A DNA stretch of 64,000 nucleotides from Gluconacetobacter sacchari (GCF_014174255.1 NZ_JABEQJ010000003.1:124001-188000); one strand, 5' to 3'. Numbered from the stretch's first letter, positions 1 to 9,587 are shown. Made by a program: numbers and translations. Notes: generated by a model from the letters alone, not told the origin.

Positions 1-2063
1 TGGATGTCGATCGGGGCCGGGGCGCCGAAATTGAGGATCTGGCTGGTGATGTCCGACGGCAGGAAGGCGAAGCCGGCCTGCGGGAACAGGCGGGGCAGGT
101 CGGCGCGCAGGCGGCGGATATAGCGCGCGGTGGGGTGATGGTTCTGCTTCAGCGCGACCAGGATATCGCCGTCCTCCGGCCCGATGGTGCCGGAGGCGCT
201 GTAGGAGACGTTGATGGCGCTGTTCGGCAGGCCGATCATGTCGGCGATGGACAGCACTTCATCCGCCGGGATGCGGGCGCGGATCTGTTTTTCGATATCC
301 AGGAAGAGCGCGGCGGTTTCCTCGATCCGCATGCCGACCGGGCCGCGCACGTGCAGCGTCATCGCCCCCGCATCGACCTGGGGGAAGAAATTGCGCCCGA
401 GGAAGGGGAGGAAGGCCAGGCTGAGGAAGGCGAAGCCGAGGAAGAGGCCGACGAAGCGGCCGCGATGCGCCAGCACGGCCTCCAGCAGGGTTGCGTAGCG
501 GTCGCGCAGGGCCGCGAAGCGGCGTTCGAAACGCTGCTGGAAGCGGGTGAGCGGGCCGCCGGCCTGTCGGCCCGCAGGGTCGTGGCGGCGCAGCAGGACC
601 ATCGCCATGGTGGGGACCAGCGTGCGCGAGAGCAGGAAGGACATCGCCATCGCGAACATCACCGACAGCGCCATCGGCACGAAGAGGAAGCCCGAGACGC
701 CGGGCAGGTAGAACATCGGCACGAAGACGATGCAGATGCACAGCAGCGACAGGAAGGCGGGCACGATGATCTCGCCCGAGCCGTCGATGATGGCCGCATG
801 CACGTCCTGGCCCATTTCCAGATGGCGCTCGATATTCTCGATCGTCACCGTCGCCTCGTCGACCAGGATGCCGACGGCCAGCGCCAGGCCGCCCAATGTC
901 ATGACGTTCAACGTCTGGCCGCAGGCCGAGAGGATGGCGATGGCGCCCAGGATCGACAGCGGGATCGAGGTGGCGACGATCAGGGTCGAGCGCCACGAGC
1001 CCAGGAAGAGCAGGATCATCAGGCTGGTCAGCCCGGCCGCGATCATGCCCTCGCGCAGCACGCCGCCGACGGCGGCCTTGACGAACAGGGACTGGTCGTT
1101 GACCGGCGTGATCGCAAGCTGCTTCGGCAGGCCGCGCCGTGCGTCGGGGATGGTGTCGCGGATGCCCTGGACGATGGCGATGGTGGAGGTCGCCCCCGAT
1201 TTCAGCACCGTCAGCAGGGCCGAGCGCTGGCCGTCGACATGGACGATGTTCTGCTGCGGCAGCGCGCCGTCGCGCACATGGGCCACGTCGCGGACCCGCA
1301 CCACCGCGCCGTTCACCGTCCGGATCGGCAGCATGTTGAGCTGCCCGACCGAGAGGGGGGCGTTGTTGAGGCGGAAATTATACTGGTATTCGCCGATCTT
1401 CACGAAGCCGGCCGGGGTGATCTGGGTCTGGGTGGCCAGGGCGTCGGCCACGTCCCGCCCCGAGACGCCGCGGGCCTGCAACTGGCTGGGTTCGAGGTCC
1501 ATCTGGATCTGCCGCACCCGGCCGCCGGTGGGGAAGGGGATGGCGGCGCCGGGGACCATCACCAGGCGGGTGCGGATGAAATTGAAGCCGAAATCATAGA
1601 GCTGCTGCTCGGTCAGGCCGGCGCCCGACAGGCCGAGCTGGAGGATCGGCACGGTGGAGGCGCTGTAGTTGAGGATCAGCGGCGGGGTGGTGCCCTGCGG
1701 AAGCTGGCGCAGCAGCGTCTGGGCGATGGCCGTGACCTGGGCGTTGGCGAGGCGGATGTCGGCGCCGGGCTGGAAGAAGATCTTGGTGATGCCGATCCCG
1801 GTCAGGGCCTGGCCCTCGATATGTTCGATATCGTTGACCGTCGTCGTCAGCGCGCGCTGGAACGGCAACTGGATGCGCCCGGACATGTCCTGCGGCGAGA
1901 GGTTGGTGTAGGTCCAGGCGACCGCGACCACCGGGATGCCGATGGTGGGGAAGATGTCCTTGGGCGCGCGGACGGCCGACAGCACGCCCGCGATCACGAT
2001 CAGGATCGCCATGACGACGAACGTGTAGGGCCGCGCGAGTGCCAGCCGGACGATCGCGTTCAT
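1..2063 (-). CDS. RND family efflux transporter permease (3' part beyond window)
   Basis: Inner-membrane proton-driven pump of the AcrB/MdtB class, which exports drugs or toxic solutes through a periplasmic adaptor and an outer-membrane channel. About 687 residues are visible of the roughly 1030 usual for the family; the gene runs off the left edge. The start MNAIVRLALARPYTF begins with the typical N-terminal TM1. The periplasmic porter domain follows, then TM4 with LVDEATVTIENIERH, where the proton-relay pair usual in this family is Asp-Asp and here reads Asp-Glu. No membrane-fusion gene lies upstream (that side holds the end of the adh operon), so the adaptor must lie downstream outside the window or elsewhere. 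No strong ribosome site is visible. Family certain, substrate unknown. Confidence 0.9.
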   Translation of the reverse strand, partial: MNAIVRLALARPYTFVVMAILIVIAGVLSAVRAPKDIFPTIGIPVVAVAWTYTNLSPQDMSGRIQLPFQRALTTTVNDIEHIEGQALTGIGITKIFFQPGADIRLANAQVTAIAQTLLRQLPQGTTPPLILNYSASTVPILQLGLSGAGLTEQQLYDFGFNFIRTRLVMVPGAAIPFPTGGRVRQIQMDLEPSQLQARGVSGRDVADALATQTQITPAGFVKIGEYQYNFRLNNAPLSVGQLNMLPIRTVNGAVVRVRDVAHVRDGALPQQNIVHVDGQRSALLTVLKSGATSTIAIVQGIRDTIPDARRGLPKQLAITPVNDQSLFVKAAVGGVLREGMIAAGLTSLMILLFLGSWRSTLIVATSIPLSILGAIAILSACGQTLNVMTLGGLALAVGILVDEATVTIENIERHLEMGQDVHAAIIDGSGEIIVPAFLSLLCICIVFVPMFYLPGVSGFLFVPMALSVMFAMAMSFLLSRTLVPTMAMVLLRRHDPAGRQAGGPLTRFQQRFERRFAALRDRYATLLEAVLAHRGRFVGLFLGFAFLSLAFLPFLGRNFFPQVDAGAMTLHVRGPVGMRIEETAALFLDIEKQIRARIPADEVLSIADMIGLPNSAINVSYSASGTIGPEDGDILVALKQNHHPTARYIRRLRADLPRLFPQAGFAFLPSDITSQILNFGAPAPIDI

Positions 2064-2368
2064 GGCCGGGCGGGTAGGGATGCCCCGGGAGGCGTCATTC
2101 GCGGCGCGTGCCCCGTCGTCGCGAGGCCGCGCCGTCCGTTCCTCTCCCCGTCATGCATCAGGCGGCATCTTTCTTCGGTCCGGCGTCCCGGCGCGGCCGG
2201 GTGGAGTGCGTCACCCCTTGCCTCTATAGACGCGGACCCGGGCGGGTGGTTTGTCACATCGCGGCGATCGGGACGAATTTTAGACTGCCGGCGCCGGCCG
2301 GGGGCCAGAGCATCATCCAACCGGATGGACTCATTCGGTCGGATAAAGATGCTCGATAAAACAATGAT
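2064..2368. other. intergenic region upstream of the RND gene
   Basis: About 300 bases between the RND start and the hairpin that closes the adh operon. I see no convincing coding sequence on either strand. Short open frames here lack ribosome sites and family resemblance. The region should hold the RND promoter, but I cannot identify a clear -35/-10 pair. Confidence 0.5.
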
Positions 2369-2412
2369 CTAGAGCCATATCCGTGAACCAGTGTGAACGG
2401 ATATGGCTCTAG
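2369..2412 (-). terminator. long perfect hairpin at the end of the porin-ALS-ADH operon
   Basis: Positions 2369-2384 and 2397-2412 are perfect reverse complements (16 base pairs) around a 12-base loop. The hairpin covers the TAG stop of the alcohol dehydrogenase. On the minus strand it is followed by a T-rich stretch (TTGTTTTA), which fits a rho-independent terminator. It could also protect the mRNA 3' end. Confidence 0.7.
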
Positions 2413-3542
2413 TGCGGGAAATCGATGACCTGGCGGACCGCCTGTGCCGTGCGCAGCCTGTCGAAGCCTTCGTTGATGGCGTCGAGGCCCAGCCGGCCCG
2501 TCAGCAGCCGGTCGACCGGCAGGCGCCCGGCCTGGTACAGCGCGATGTAGCGGGGGATGTCGCGGCTCGGCACGCAGGTGCCCATGTAGCTGCCGCGCAG
2601 CGACCGTTCCTCGCCCACCAGGCGCGCGATATCGAGGGGCAGGCTGGCGCCGTGGGGCGGCAGGCCGGCGGTGACGGTCATGCCGCCCGCACGGCGCGTC
2701 ATGGCGACGGCGCTGTCCAGCGCCCGGATCGACCCCGCCATTTCGAACGCGTAATCGACGCCGCCCGCGCTGCGCCGGCGTACCTGGTCGACCGCGTCCG
2801 GCGCGCCGGCATTCACGCCCGCCGTGGCGCCGACCTGTTGCGCCAGTGCCAGTTTGGCATCCGACAGATCGACCGCGATCACCTCGCGCGCGCCGGCGGC
2901 CCGCGCGCCCATGATGGCCGCCAGCCCGACGCCGCCCAGCCCGACCACCGCGACGGTCGTCCCGGCTTCGATCCTGGCCGTGTTGACCACCGCGCCGACC
3001 CCCGTCATGACCGCGCATCCGAACAGGGCGGCTTCTGCGAAGGGGAGGTCGGCGGGGATCCTGACCAGGGAGTCCGGCGAGACGACGGCGTGATCGGCGA
3101 AGCCCGAGACGCCGAGGTGATGATGGACCGGCCGCCCGTCCAGGCTGAGCCGGGTGGCGCCGTCGATCAGCGTGCCGGCCGTGTTGGCGGCGCCCCCGGG
3201 CTCGCACATCGCCGGGCGGCCGCCGGCGCAGGTGGGGCAGCGGCCGCAGCTTGGCGTGAAGGTCATCACCACGTGATCGCCGACCGCGAAGCCCGTGACG
3301 CCGGCGCCGAGTTCCGCGACCATGCCGGCGGCCTCGTGCCCCAGTACCATCGGCATCGGGCGCGGGCGGCTGGCGTCGATCACCGACAGGTCGGAATGGC
3401 ACAGGCCCGCCGCCATGATGCGGACCAGCACCTCGCCCGGCCCGGGCGGGGCGAGATCGAGCGTTTCGATCGATAGCGGCCTGCTTCGGGCATAGGGCGC
3501 CGGCTTGCCCATCTCGCGCAGGAGGGCGGCCCGGATCTTCAT
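2409..3542 (-). CDS. zinc-dependent alcohol dehydrogenase (MDR family)
   Basis: NAD(P)-dependent oxidation of an alcohol or reduction of an aldehyde or ketone in the cytoplasm; 377 residues, normal length. Catalytic zinc ligands are visible as Cys48 in GLCHSD and His69-Glu70 in GHE. The structural zinc lobe has Cys at about 99, 102, 105 and 113. The Rossmann motif VVGLGGVGLAA lies in the second half. It is the last gene of a minus-strand operon, 25 bases after the acetolactate-synthase-type enzyme, which suggests it handles that enzyme's hydroxyketone or aldehyde product or substrate (inference). The start MKIRAALL follows GAAAGGACGACGCG, an acceptable ribosome site. Class assignment is firm; the substrate is not. 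Confidence 0.92.
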   Translation of the reverse strand: MKIRAALLREMGKPAPYARSRPLSIETLDLAPPGPGEVLVRIMAAGLCHSDLSVIDASRPRPMPMVLGHEAAGMVAELGAGVTGFAVGDHVVMTFTPSCGRCPTCAGGRPAMCEPGGAANTAGTLIDGATRLSLDGRPVHHHLGVSGFADHAVVSPDSLVRIPADLPFAEAALFGCAVMTGVGAVVNTARIEAGTTVAVVGLGGVGLAAIMGARAAGAREVIAVDLSDAKLALAQQVGATAGVNAGAPDAVDQVRRRSAGGVDYAFEMAGSIRALDSAVAMTRRAGGMTVTAGLPPHGASLPLDIARLVGEERSLRGSYMGTCVPSRDIPRYIALYQAGRLPVDRLLTGRLGLDAINEGFDRLRTAQAVRQVIDFPH

Positions 3543-3567
3543 CGCGTCGTCCTTTCGTGTCGAGGGA

Positions 3568-5229
3568 TCACAGCGAGAGCGTCAGCTCGCCCAGGCGGTC
3601 GGTCAGCCTGATGTTCTCGGCGTAATCCACCGGGCAGGCGATGATCGAGACGCCATCGTCGGCCAGCGCGCGCTTCAGGGTCGGCAGCAGGTCGGCGGCG
3701 CGTTCGATCGCGTAGCCGGCGGCGCCGAAGCTTTCGGCATATCTGACGAAATCGGGATTGCCGAAATCGACGTCGCGGTGATGTTTCAGCTCCAGGTCCA
3801 TCTTCCATTTGATCAGGCCGTAGGCGTTGTCGACCCAGACCAGCACCACCAGGGGGATCTTCTCCCGCACGGCGGTTTCGATTTCCTGCGAGTTCATCAG
3901 GAACGATCCGTCGCCCATCGCCGCCAGGACCTTGCGCCCGGGGCAGGCGAGCCGGGCGGCGATGGCGCCCGGGAGCGAGAAGGCCATCGTCGACAGGCCG
4001 TTGGAGATCAGGCAGGTCAGGGGCTTCTGCGCCGGGTAGAGCCGCGCCATCCACATCTTGATGGCGCCGGTATCGGCGAGGACGATGTCGTCGTCGTCCA
4101 GCGCCGCGCGGATGTCCGAGACGATCCTTTGCGGCGCCAGCGGAAAGCGATCGTCGCGCGCCCCGGCGGCCAGTTCGGCCTCGCACAGGCCGCGGATCTT
4201 CGCGTCCTTCGGGAACGGGCCGGCGGGTTGTGCCGCGAACGCGGCGATCAGGGCGTCGAGCGCCAGCGCCACGTCGGCTTCCACCGCCACCGTCACCGGA
4301 TAGGACGCGTCGATATCCTCGGCGAAGCGATGCACGTGGATGATGGTCTTGTCCCGGTCCGGATTGATGCGGGCGGGGGCGAATTCCTGCAATTCGTAGC
4401 CCACCGACAGGATGACGTCGGCTTCGTCGAAGGCGAAATTCTCGTAATCATGGCGCATGAAGCCGATGACGCCCAGCGTGTTGGGGTGGCGTGCCGGCAT
4501 GACGCCCTTGGCCATGAAGGTGGTGGCCACGGGAATGCCGAGCATCTCGGACAATTCTTGCAGTTTTTCGGACGCGTGCGCCCGCGCCACGCCGTGGCCG
4601 GCGAGCAGGACGGGACGCTTCGCGCGGCGCAGGATCGCGACCGCCGCCGCCACCTGGGCGGGATCGGGCGCCGTGATGTGCGAGGGGCGCGCCGTCAGCG
4701 GGACGAGATCGGCCGGGGCGGCCTGGGCTTCCAGGTCTTCCGGCACGGCGAGATAGACCGCGCCCGGCCGCTCGCGCTGGGCCAGGTCGAACGCCTTGCG
4801 CAGCATCTCGGGCACCGAGGCGACGGTGCCGATGGTCGCGGCCCATTTGGTGACCGGCCGGAACATGCTTTCCAGGTCGATATACTGATGGGATTCCTTG
4901 TAGATCCGGTCGAGGCCGACCTGGGCCGAGATCGCGACCAGCGGCGTGCTGTCGGTATGGGCATCGGCCACCCCCAGCAGCAGGTTGATCGCCCCCGGGC
5001 CCAGGGTCGCGGCGCAGACGGCCGCCTTGCCGGTCAGCCGGCCGTAGATGTCGGCCATGAACGAGGCCGCCTGCTCGTGCCGGACCAGGATGAAGCGGAT
5101 CGACGACCCGGCCGTCGCGTCGACCAGGCGGATATTCTCCTCGCCCGGGATGCCGAACATGTAGCGGACGCCTTCGGCCTCCAGGCAGCGCACGATCAAC
5201 TGGGCGACGGTGGTCGGGGAATCGGACAT
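3568..5229 (-). CDS. thiamine diphosphate-dependent enzyme, acetolactate synthase type
   Basis: Condenses two pyruvate units, or related 2-keto acids, to acetolactate-like products using ThDP and Mg2+; 553 residues. N-terminal PYR domain with MFGIPGEEN and the activating Glu52 in RHEQAA. The central domain is TPP_enzyme_M. The C-terminal PP domain has GDGS at 439-442 and the Mg-binding Asn of VDNAYG near 468. The start MSDSPTTV is chosen because AGGAAGGA lies 8 bases before it; a longer in-frame reading has no such site. No regulatory small subunit is adjacent, which fits a catabolic, single-subunit enzyme rather than the biosynthetic IlvB/IlvN type. Other ThDP decarboxylases or carboligases cannot be excluded. 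It sits between the AEC transporter and the alcohol dehydrogenase. Confidence 0.85.
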   Translation of the reverse strand: MSDSPTTVAQLIVRCLEAEGVRYMFGIPGEENIRLVDATAGSSIRFILVRHEQAASFMADIYGRLTGKAAVCAATLGPGAINLLLGVADAHTDSTPLVAISAQVGLDRIYKESHQYIDLESMFRPVTKWAATIGTVASVPEMLRKAFDLAQRERPGAVYLAVPEDLEAQAAPADLVPLTARPSHITAPDPAQVAAAVAILRRAKRPVLLAGHGVARAHASEKLQELSEMLGIPVATTFMAKGVMPARHPNTLGVIGFMRHDYENFAFDEADVILSVGYELQEFAPARINPDRDKTIIHVHRFAEDIDASYPVTVAVEADVALALDALIAAFAAQPAGPFPKDAKIRGLCEAELAAGARDDRFPLAPQRIVSDIRAALDDDDIVLADTGAIKMWMARLYPAQKPLTCLISNGLSTMAFSLPGAIAARLACPGRKVLAAMGDGSFLMNSQEIETAVREKIPLVVLVWVDNAYGLIKWKMDLELKHHRDVDFGNPDFVRYAESFGAAGYAIERAADLLPTLKRALADDGVSIIACPVDYAENIRLTDRLGELTLSL

Positions 5230-5255
5230 GGTGGACGTTCCTTCCTGATGGTCGG

Positions 5256-6206
5256 TCAATGGCTGGTCAGCCAGATGAAGCCGCCCATGGTGAAAATGGA
5301 CAGGATGGTGGTGAAGAACAGCACGGATGCCATTTCGCGCTCCGCCGTGCGGTATTGTACCGCCAGCATGACGGCGATCGACGCGGTCGGAATCGCCATC
5401 GTCACCACGCTTTCCTGCGTCAGGGCGGAGGACAGGCCCAGAACCAGGGCCGTGCCCCAGGTCACGGCCGGCATGACGATGTTCTTCGCGATGACGGCGC
5501 GCATGACCTGCGCGGTGCAGGTCACCTGACGGGAGAAGAGGATGATGCCGGAGGCGAACAGCGCCACGCCGCCGGTCGACTGCCCGAGCAGGGTCAGGGA
5601 GCCCTGGAACGTCCGGGGCAGCGACAGGCCCGCGAGGACGAGCAGCAGGGCGGCCAGCGGTGCCCAGACCACCGGCTCCTTGCAGGCGCGCGAGACGTGG
5701 CCGAGGATGTTCGCGTCGGCGGGTTGCGCGGCGCCGGGCTGGCCGGCTTGCGCGTCGGCATTGAGCAGGACCAGCGTCAGCGGCACCTGGACCAGGTTCA
5801 TCAGCAGGCTGGCGATGGCGATCGGCACGGCGCTGGACGGCCCGAAGATATGCCCCAGGACCGGGACGCCGACGAAGGGAACCGCCGGGCCGCTGATGGC
5901 CAGGGCCTGCAAGGCCGCCACGCCGATCGTGCGATGGAAGAGATAGCGGGAGCATCCCAGCACGACGGCGTAGCTGCCGATCATGCCAAGGGAGATCACG
6001 AACAAGAGCGGACCCGCCGACAGGACCTGGTCGCGCGGGGTGGACAGGATGCCGGCGAACAGGTTGAGCGGCAGGGCGTAGAGCATGACCATGCGGTTGA
6101 GGATGGCCGCCTGGTCGCCGCTGAAATTGCGGTGCCAGCCGGCGACATATCCCAGGAGGAGCGTGACGATGATCGGCAGCAGGGCTTCTATGATGCTCGT
6201 GCTCAT
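5256..6206 (-). CDS. AEC family transporter
   Basis: Auxin efflux carrier family permease of the inner membrane, about 316 residues with roughly ten hydrophobic segments (for example residues 8-24, 38-55 and 65-83). Members move organic anions such as malonate or other carboxylates. N-terminal LPIIVTLLLGYVAGW and NRMVMLYALPLNLFAGI are typical. It ends 26 bases before the ThDP enzyme and follows the OprB porin, so it probably imports the substrate of the two downstream enzymes (inference). Confidence 0.88.
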   Translation of the reverse strand: MSTSIIEALLPIIVTLLLGYVAGWHRNFSGDQAAILNRMVMLYALPLNLFAGILSTPRDQVLSAGPLLFVISLGMIGSYAVVLGCSRYLFHRTIGVAALQALAISGPAVPFVGVPVLGHIFGPSSAVPIAIASLLMNLVQVPLTLVLLNADAQAGQPGAAQPADANILGHVSRACKEPVVWAPLAALLLVLAGLSLPRTFQGSLTLLGQSTGGVALFASGIILFSRQVTCTAQVMRAVIAKNIVMPAVTWGTALVLGLSSALTQESVVTMAIPTASIAVMLAVQYRTAEREMASVLFFTTILSIFTMGGFIWLTSH

Positions 6207-6267
6207 GACGCGCGGCGTCCTTTCCGTCGGGGTGCCGTCGAAAGAGGGGGGGTGGGATCGACGGGCA

Positions 6268-7860
6268 TCAGAGAAGTGCCGTCAGCTTGAAGCCGATGAC
6301 GTGGGCATTGCGGATGTGGGTCGTCCCGCCGGGATGGACGACATATTCATATTCCGGCTGGAAGAGGATCCCGCGCATGATCGCCGCGCCGTAATAGACT
6401 TCGAGCACGTTTTCGTCCGATTGCGGCCCCTTCAGGTTGGCGCCGGGGCGCATGCCCGCATCCTCACGCAGTTCCTCGCCCCGGCGGAGCGCGGGGCTGA
6501 AGGTGTAGTGCGACAGCAGGAGGCCGACACGATCGCCCGCGCGGGCCGGGACGAGGCCGGGCATCATGAGGCCGATGAATTCCTGTTCGTGAAAGACGCT
6601 GATCGAGGCGCTGTTATAGACGAATCCGCCGAACAGGATGCCGCCGCTGGTCTCGGTCCTGCCGGTGCGCCACAGCATCTGGTCGGCCATGTACCAGACC
6701 GTATGCCGATGGCCCGGGCGGGACCCGCGGATGCCCTGCCGGTCGGACGGCGGGAGCGTGCCGCGGGGGGCTGGGCCGAGGAGGTCGGGATAGTCCGAAC
6801 TGTTGTAGGCGTATCCGACCTTGTAGTGGCCGACCAGGCCGTGGCGTCCGAAATAGGGTCGCCATGTGTCCTCGATCGGGAGGAAGGCGCCGGTGGAGCC
6901 GCGATTGAACCAGCTCCATCCCGAAATGCCGCCGTAATTCGGATTGACCTGATAGGCGCCGAGCACCAGGAAATTGTCGAGCGCCGGGCGCAGGCGGATC
7001 CGCCCGCCCCAGGTGGAATTCGGCCAGACGCTGTTGCCCGGCGTGCCCTTGAAGGCCATCGGCGACGCGCAGATCGTCATGAAGGTGCAGTAGATCGGCG
7101 AGGAGGCGAAGCTGAGGGTGACGGGCATCCGCCCCATCGCGACGTTCAGGCGATTGTCGAGGACCTGTTTTTCGGCGTAGAAATAGACCATGTGCGCCAG
7201 CACGTTGCCGCCCGTGCCATAGGCTTCGGCCAGGTTGACGGCGCGTTCGCCGACCCTGTCGTGGGTCACGCTCCGCCCCGCGCGCTGGATGATGGCCAGG
7301 TGGGTCGTCCAGCCGGACAGGGGGGCCATGTGCGTCAGTCTGCCGAGGTCGGTATCGACCTGGAGCGCGACCTCGTGCGCGTAGTCGCCGCCGCGTTCGA
7401 TGCCGCCCGCCACGTTCCATAATGTCTCGGTCTTGTATGAAAGCTGGATGTTGACCCCATGTCGCAGCAGGAACATCCTGACCGGCGCGGCCTGGTCGCG
7501 CAGCAGATGCCGGGGCGGGGCCGGGGTGGCGCCGAATTCCTGCTCGATGATCGCACTGCGATCGCCGCCCCAGTCGCCGGGCAGGCCGGAATCGCCGGCG
7601 GGGAAATGGTGCAGGAATGCGTCGTAATACAGCGCCGTGAGGCCATGGCTCGCGGGGGAATAGACCGTCTGGCCGGTCGTCGGCCTGAGGGGGGGCGGGT
7701 CTTGCCGGACGGGTGCTGCGGTGGCCTGTCCGGCATGCCCTGCCGGGCGCGGCGCTGTTTTTCGGGCGTGCGCGAAGGATCTTTCGGCGATGGGCATGTT
7801 CGCGATCAGGACGATCGCGGATATCGTGCCCGACAGGCGGCAGATGTCGGACATCGACAT
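6268..7860 (-). CDS. OprB family carbohydrate-selective porin
   Basis: Outer-membrane beta-barrel of the OprB family that admits sugars and polyols; about 530 residues. A hydrophobic N-terminal segment (SGTISAIVLIANM) acts as signal peptide, followed by a proline-rich stretch and the barrel with GDWGGDRS and the family's LADNFL-like repeats, ending in FKLTALL. I use the ATG at 7860 because GGAGAG lies 6 bases upstream. An ATG four codons earlier (7872) has no ribosome site and would overlap the better one. First gene of the operon with the AEC transporter, ThDP enzyme and alcohol dehydrogenase. Confidence 0.85.
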   Translation of the reverse strand: MSMSDICRLSGTISAIVLIANMPIAERSFAHARKTAPRPAGHAGQATAAPVRQDPPPLRPTTGQTVYSPASHGLTALYYDAFLHHFPAGDSGLPGDWGGDRSAIIEQEFGATPAPPRHLLRDQAAPVRMFLLRHGVNIQLSYKTETLWNVAGGIERGGDYAHEVALQVDTDLGRLTHMAPLSGWTTHLAIIQRAGRSVTHDRVGERAVNLAEAYGTGGNVLAHMVYFYAEKQVLDNRLNVAMGRMPVTLSFASSPIYCTFMTICASPMAFKGTPGNSVWPNSTWGGRIRLRPALDNFLVLGAYQVNPNYGGISGWSWFNRGSTGAFLPIEDTWRPYFGRHGLVGHYKVGYAYNSSDYPDLLGPAPRGTLPPSDRQGIRGSRPGHRHTVWYMADQMLWRTGRTETSGGILFGGFVYNSASISVFHEQEFIGLMMPGLVPARAGDRVGLLLSHYTFSPALRRGEELREDAGMRPGANLKGPQSDENVLEVYYGAAIMRGILFQPEYEYVVHPGGTTHIRNAHVIGFKLTALL

Positions 7861-8076
7861 GAGACTCTCCATCGCGCCCGCGGTGGAAGATTGGAAACGG
7901 TCGGGAAAGTGCGCCTGGTGGATCGATCGTCGCGTTCCGCGTCGCGTGGGCTGCGGCGGAACGCCTGCGGGCTCTGTTGCTTCGCTGTGTGTATCAAAGT
8001 ATGGCGCGGCGTGGATTGACGCAGATCAAGCCCGACAGGAAAGAATTGAGACGGGGCGCGCGGATCGGGTGGCCGG

Positions 8077-8434
8077 TCACCCCGCCGTTCGCTCCGTCGC
8101 GAAGCGGATGCCCGGCGCCATGAAGGCCAGGCCCGAGGCGCGGTCGATCCATTGGCGCAGCCGCAGGAACCTGCGCGAGACGTGGCGCCGACGCACGTGA
8201 GGCCGAGGCCGATGGAGACGTGGTGCGGCAGGGCGGCGGCGAACAGGCTGGAGACGAAGATCGGGGCCTTGGGATTGGCCAAATTGTTCAGCAGCCCCAT
8301 GCGGAAGGCGTAGGTCGTCCGGGAAGCCGGGCATGGCGCCTGGTCCGTGGGGCCTTCCAGCTTCCGGCGATCATGGCGACCAGCCAGAAGGCCGAAATGG
8401 CGCCGATGACCGAGAGATCCTGCGTGAGGCTCAT
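8077..8434 (-). pseudogene. decayed LysE family exporter
   Basis: Pieces of a LysE/RhtB amino-acid exporter lie in two frames. A start MSLTQDLSVIGAISAF at 8434 has an AAGGA ribosome site. A second frame then carries GLLNNLANPKAPIFVSSLF (family signature with NPK), and the first frame resumes with WIDRASGLAFMAPGIR, the usual C-terminal helix. The total is far short of the normal ~205 residues and the parts are joined by frameshift and deletions. No function is expected. Confidence 0.72.
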
Positions 8435-8493
8435 GATATGTCCTTACCTGGTTTTCCGGGGGAGGCGTCGCCGGGTCAGGCGACCAGGCCGGG

Positions 8494-9501
8494 TCAGGAG
8501 ACCAGGTTGATCGGGTGGCCGTCCACGAACGCCCTGATGTTGGCGGCGGTGGTCGCGGTGATCCGGCGGAAGGCTTCGACGGTGTTGTAGGCGTTATGGG
8601 GCGTGACGATCACGTTGGGCATGCCGGCCAGCACGCGCGCGGCCAGGATGTCGCGCAGCATGGCGGGGGTGGCCGGCGTGTCGGCGGCGAAGAGGGTGGC
8701 GGGGTGGCGCAGCAGGGTTTCGTCGGGCAGCACGTCCAGCCCGGCCGCCGCCAGGTGCCCGCTTTCGAGCGCGCGGACCAGGGCGGCGTTGTCGACGACC
8801 TGGCCCCGCGCGGTGTTGATCAGGACCGCGCCGCGCTTCATGAGGGCGAATTGCCGCGCGCCGATCATGTCGTCGGTCTCGGGGGTGGCGGGGACGTGCA
8901 GGCTGACGATGTCGGCCTGGGCCAGCAGCTCGTCCAGGGGCGCGTAGCGGACGTTCGGGGTGTTTTGCAGCGCGGGCGACGGGCGGGCATCATAGGCGAT
9001 GACCGCCATGCCGAAGCCATGCGCCATCTCGATCGCCCGGCGGCCGATATGGCCGGTGCCGACGACGCCGAAGACCTTGCCGCGCAGTTCGAAGCCACGG
9101 GCGGGCGTGTAGGCGAAATCGCCGCGCCGTGTGGCCTCGGCGCAGGGGACCGTCGCGCGCGACAGGGCCAGCAGCAGGCCGATGGCGTGTTCGGCCACCG
9201 TGCTGTCGCCGTAGACCGGCACGTTGGAGACGCGGATTCCGTGGGCGCGGCAGTAATCGAGATCGACCGAATCGAAGCCGGTGGCGCGAATGGCGATGAA
9301 GCGCAGCTTCGGCAGCCGCGACAGGATTGCGGCGCCGAAATCGCAGCCGGCGAAGCCGCTGACGATGTCGGCATCGGCATAGGCGTCCACGATGCCGGCA
9401 TCGATCGGCCGGGCGACCGAGGTGACCGTGAAGGCGGGATCGAGCGCCGAGACGGCGCTGGCGGTTTCGGCCTCGTCGGCGGAAAACAGGACGATCTTCA
9501 T
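8494..9501 (-). CDS. D-isomer-specific 2-hydroxyacid dehydrogenase
   Basis: NAD-dependent reduction of a 2-keto acid to the D-hydroxy acid, resembling fermentative D-lactate dehydrogenase; 335 residues, normal length. The Rossmann motif GVVGTGHIGRRA is visible near 150. Catalytic Arg lies in INTARGQVVD, Glu in GLDVLPDE and His in VTPHNAYNT. The start MKIVLFSADEAE is chosen because this is the conserved N-terminus and GGAGAG precedes it; 30 extra residues upstream show no homology. The penicillin acylase gene lies upstream on the same strand. Confidence 0.92.
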   Translation of the reverse strand: MKIVLFSADEAETASAVSALDPAFTVTSVARPIDAGIVDAYADADIVSGFAGCDFGAAILSRLPKLRFIAIRATGFDSVDLDYCRAHGIRVSNVPVYGDSTVAEHAIGLLLALSRATVPCAEATRRGDFAYTPARGFELRGKVFGVVGTGHIGRRAIEMAHGFGMAVIAYDARPSPALQNTPNVRYAPLDELLAQADIVSLHVPATPETDDMIGARQFALMKRGAVLINTARGQVVDNAALVRALESGHLAAAGLDVLPDETLLRHPATLFAADTPATPAMLRDILAARVLAGMPNVIVTPHNAYNTVEAFRRITATTAANIRAFVDGHPINLVS

Positions 9502-9587
9502 GGCGGGGTCTCTCCGGAACGCTTTTCTGGATAGGCGTTTCGCTGGCGTCTGTCTTTGATTTCCGTCCTTGATGTCCCTCGGCGGGC

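Noticed and set aside
135-2372. Plus-strand open frame of 745 codons across the RND region
   Set aside because: Arg/Asp/His-rich sequence typical of the complement of a GC-rich gene; the minus strand encodes a clear RND pump.
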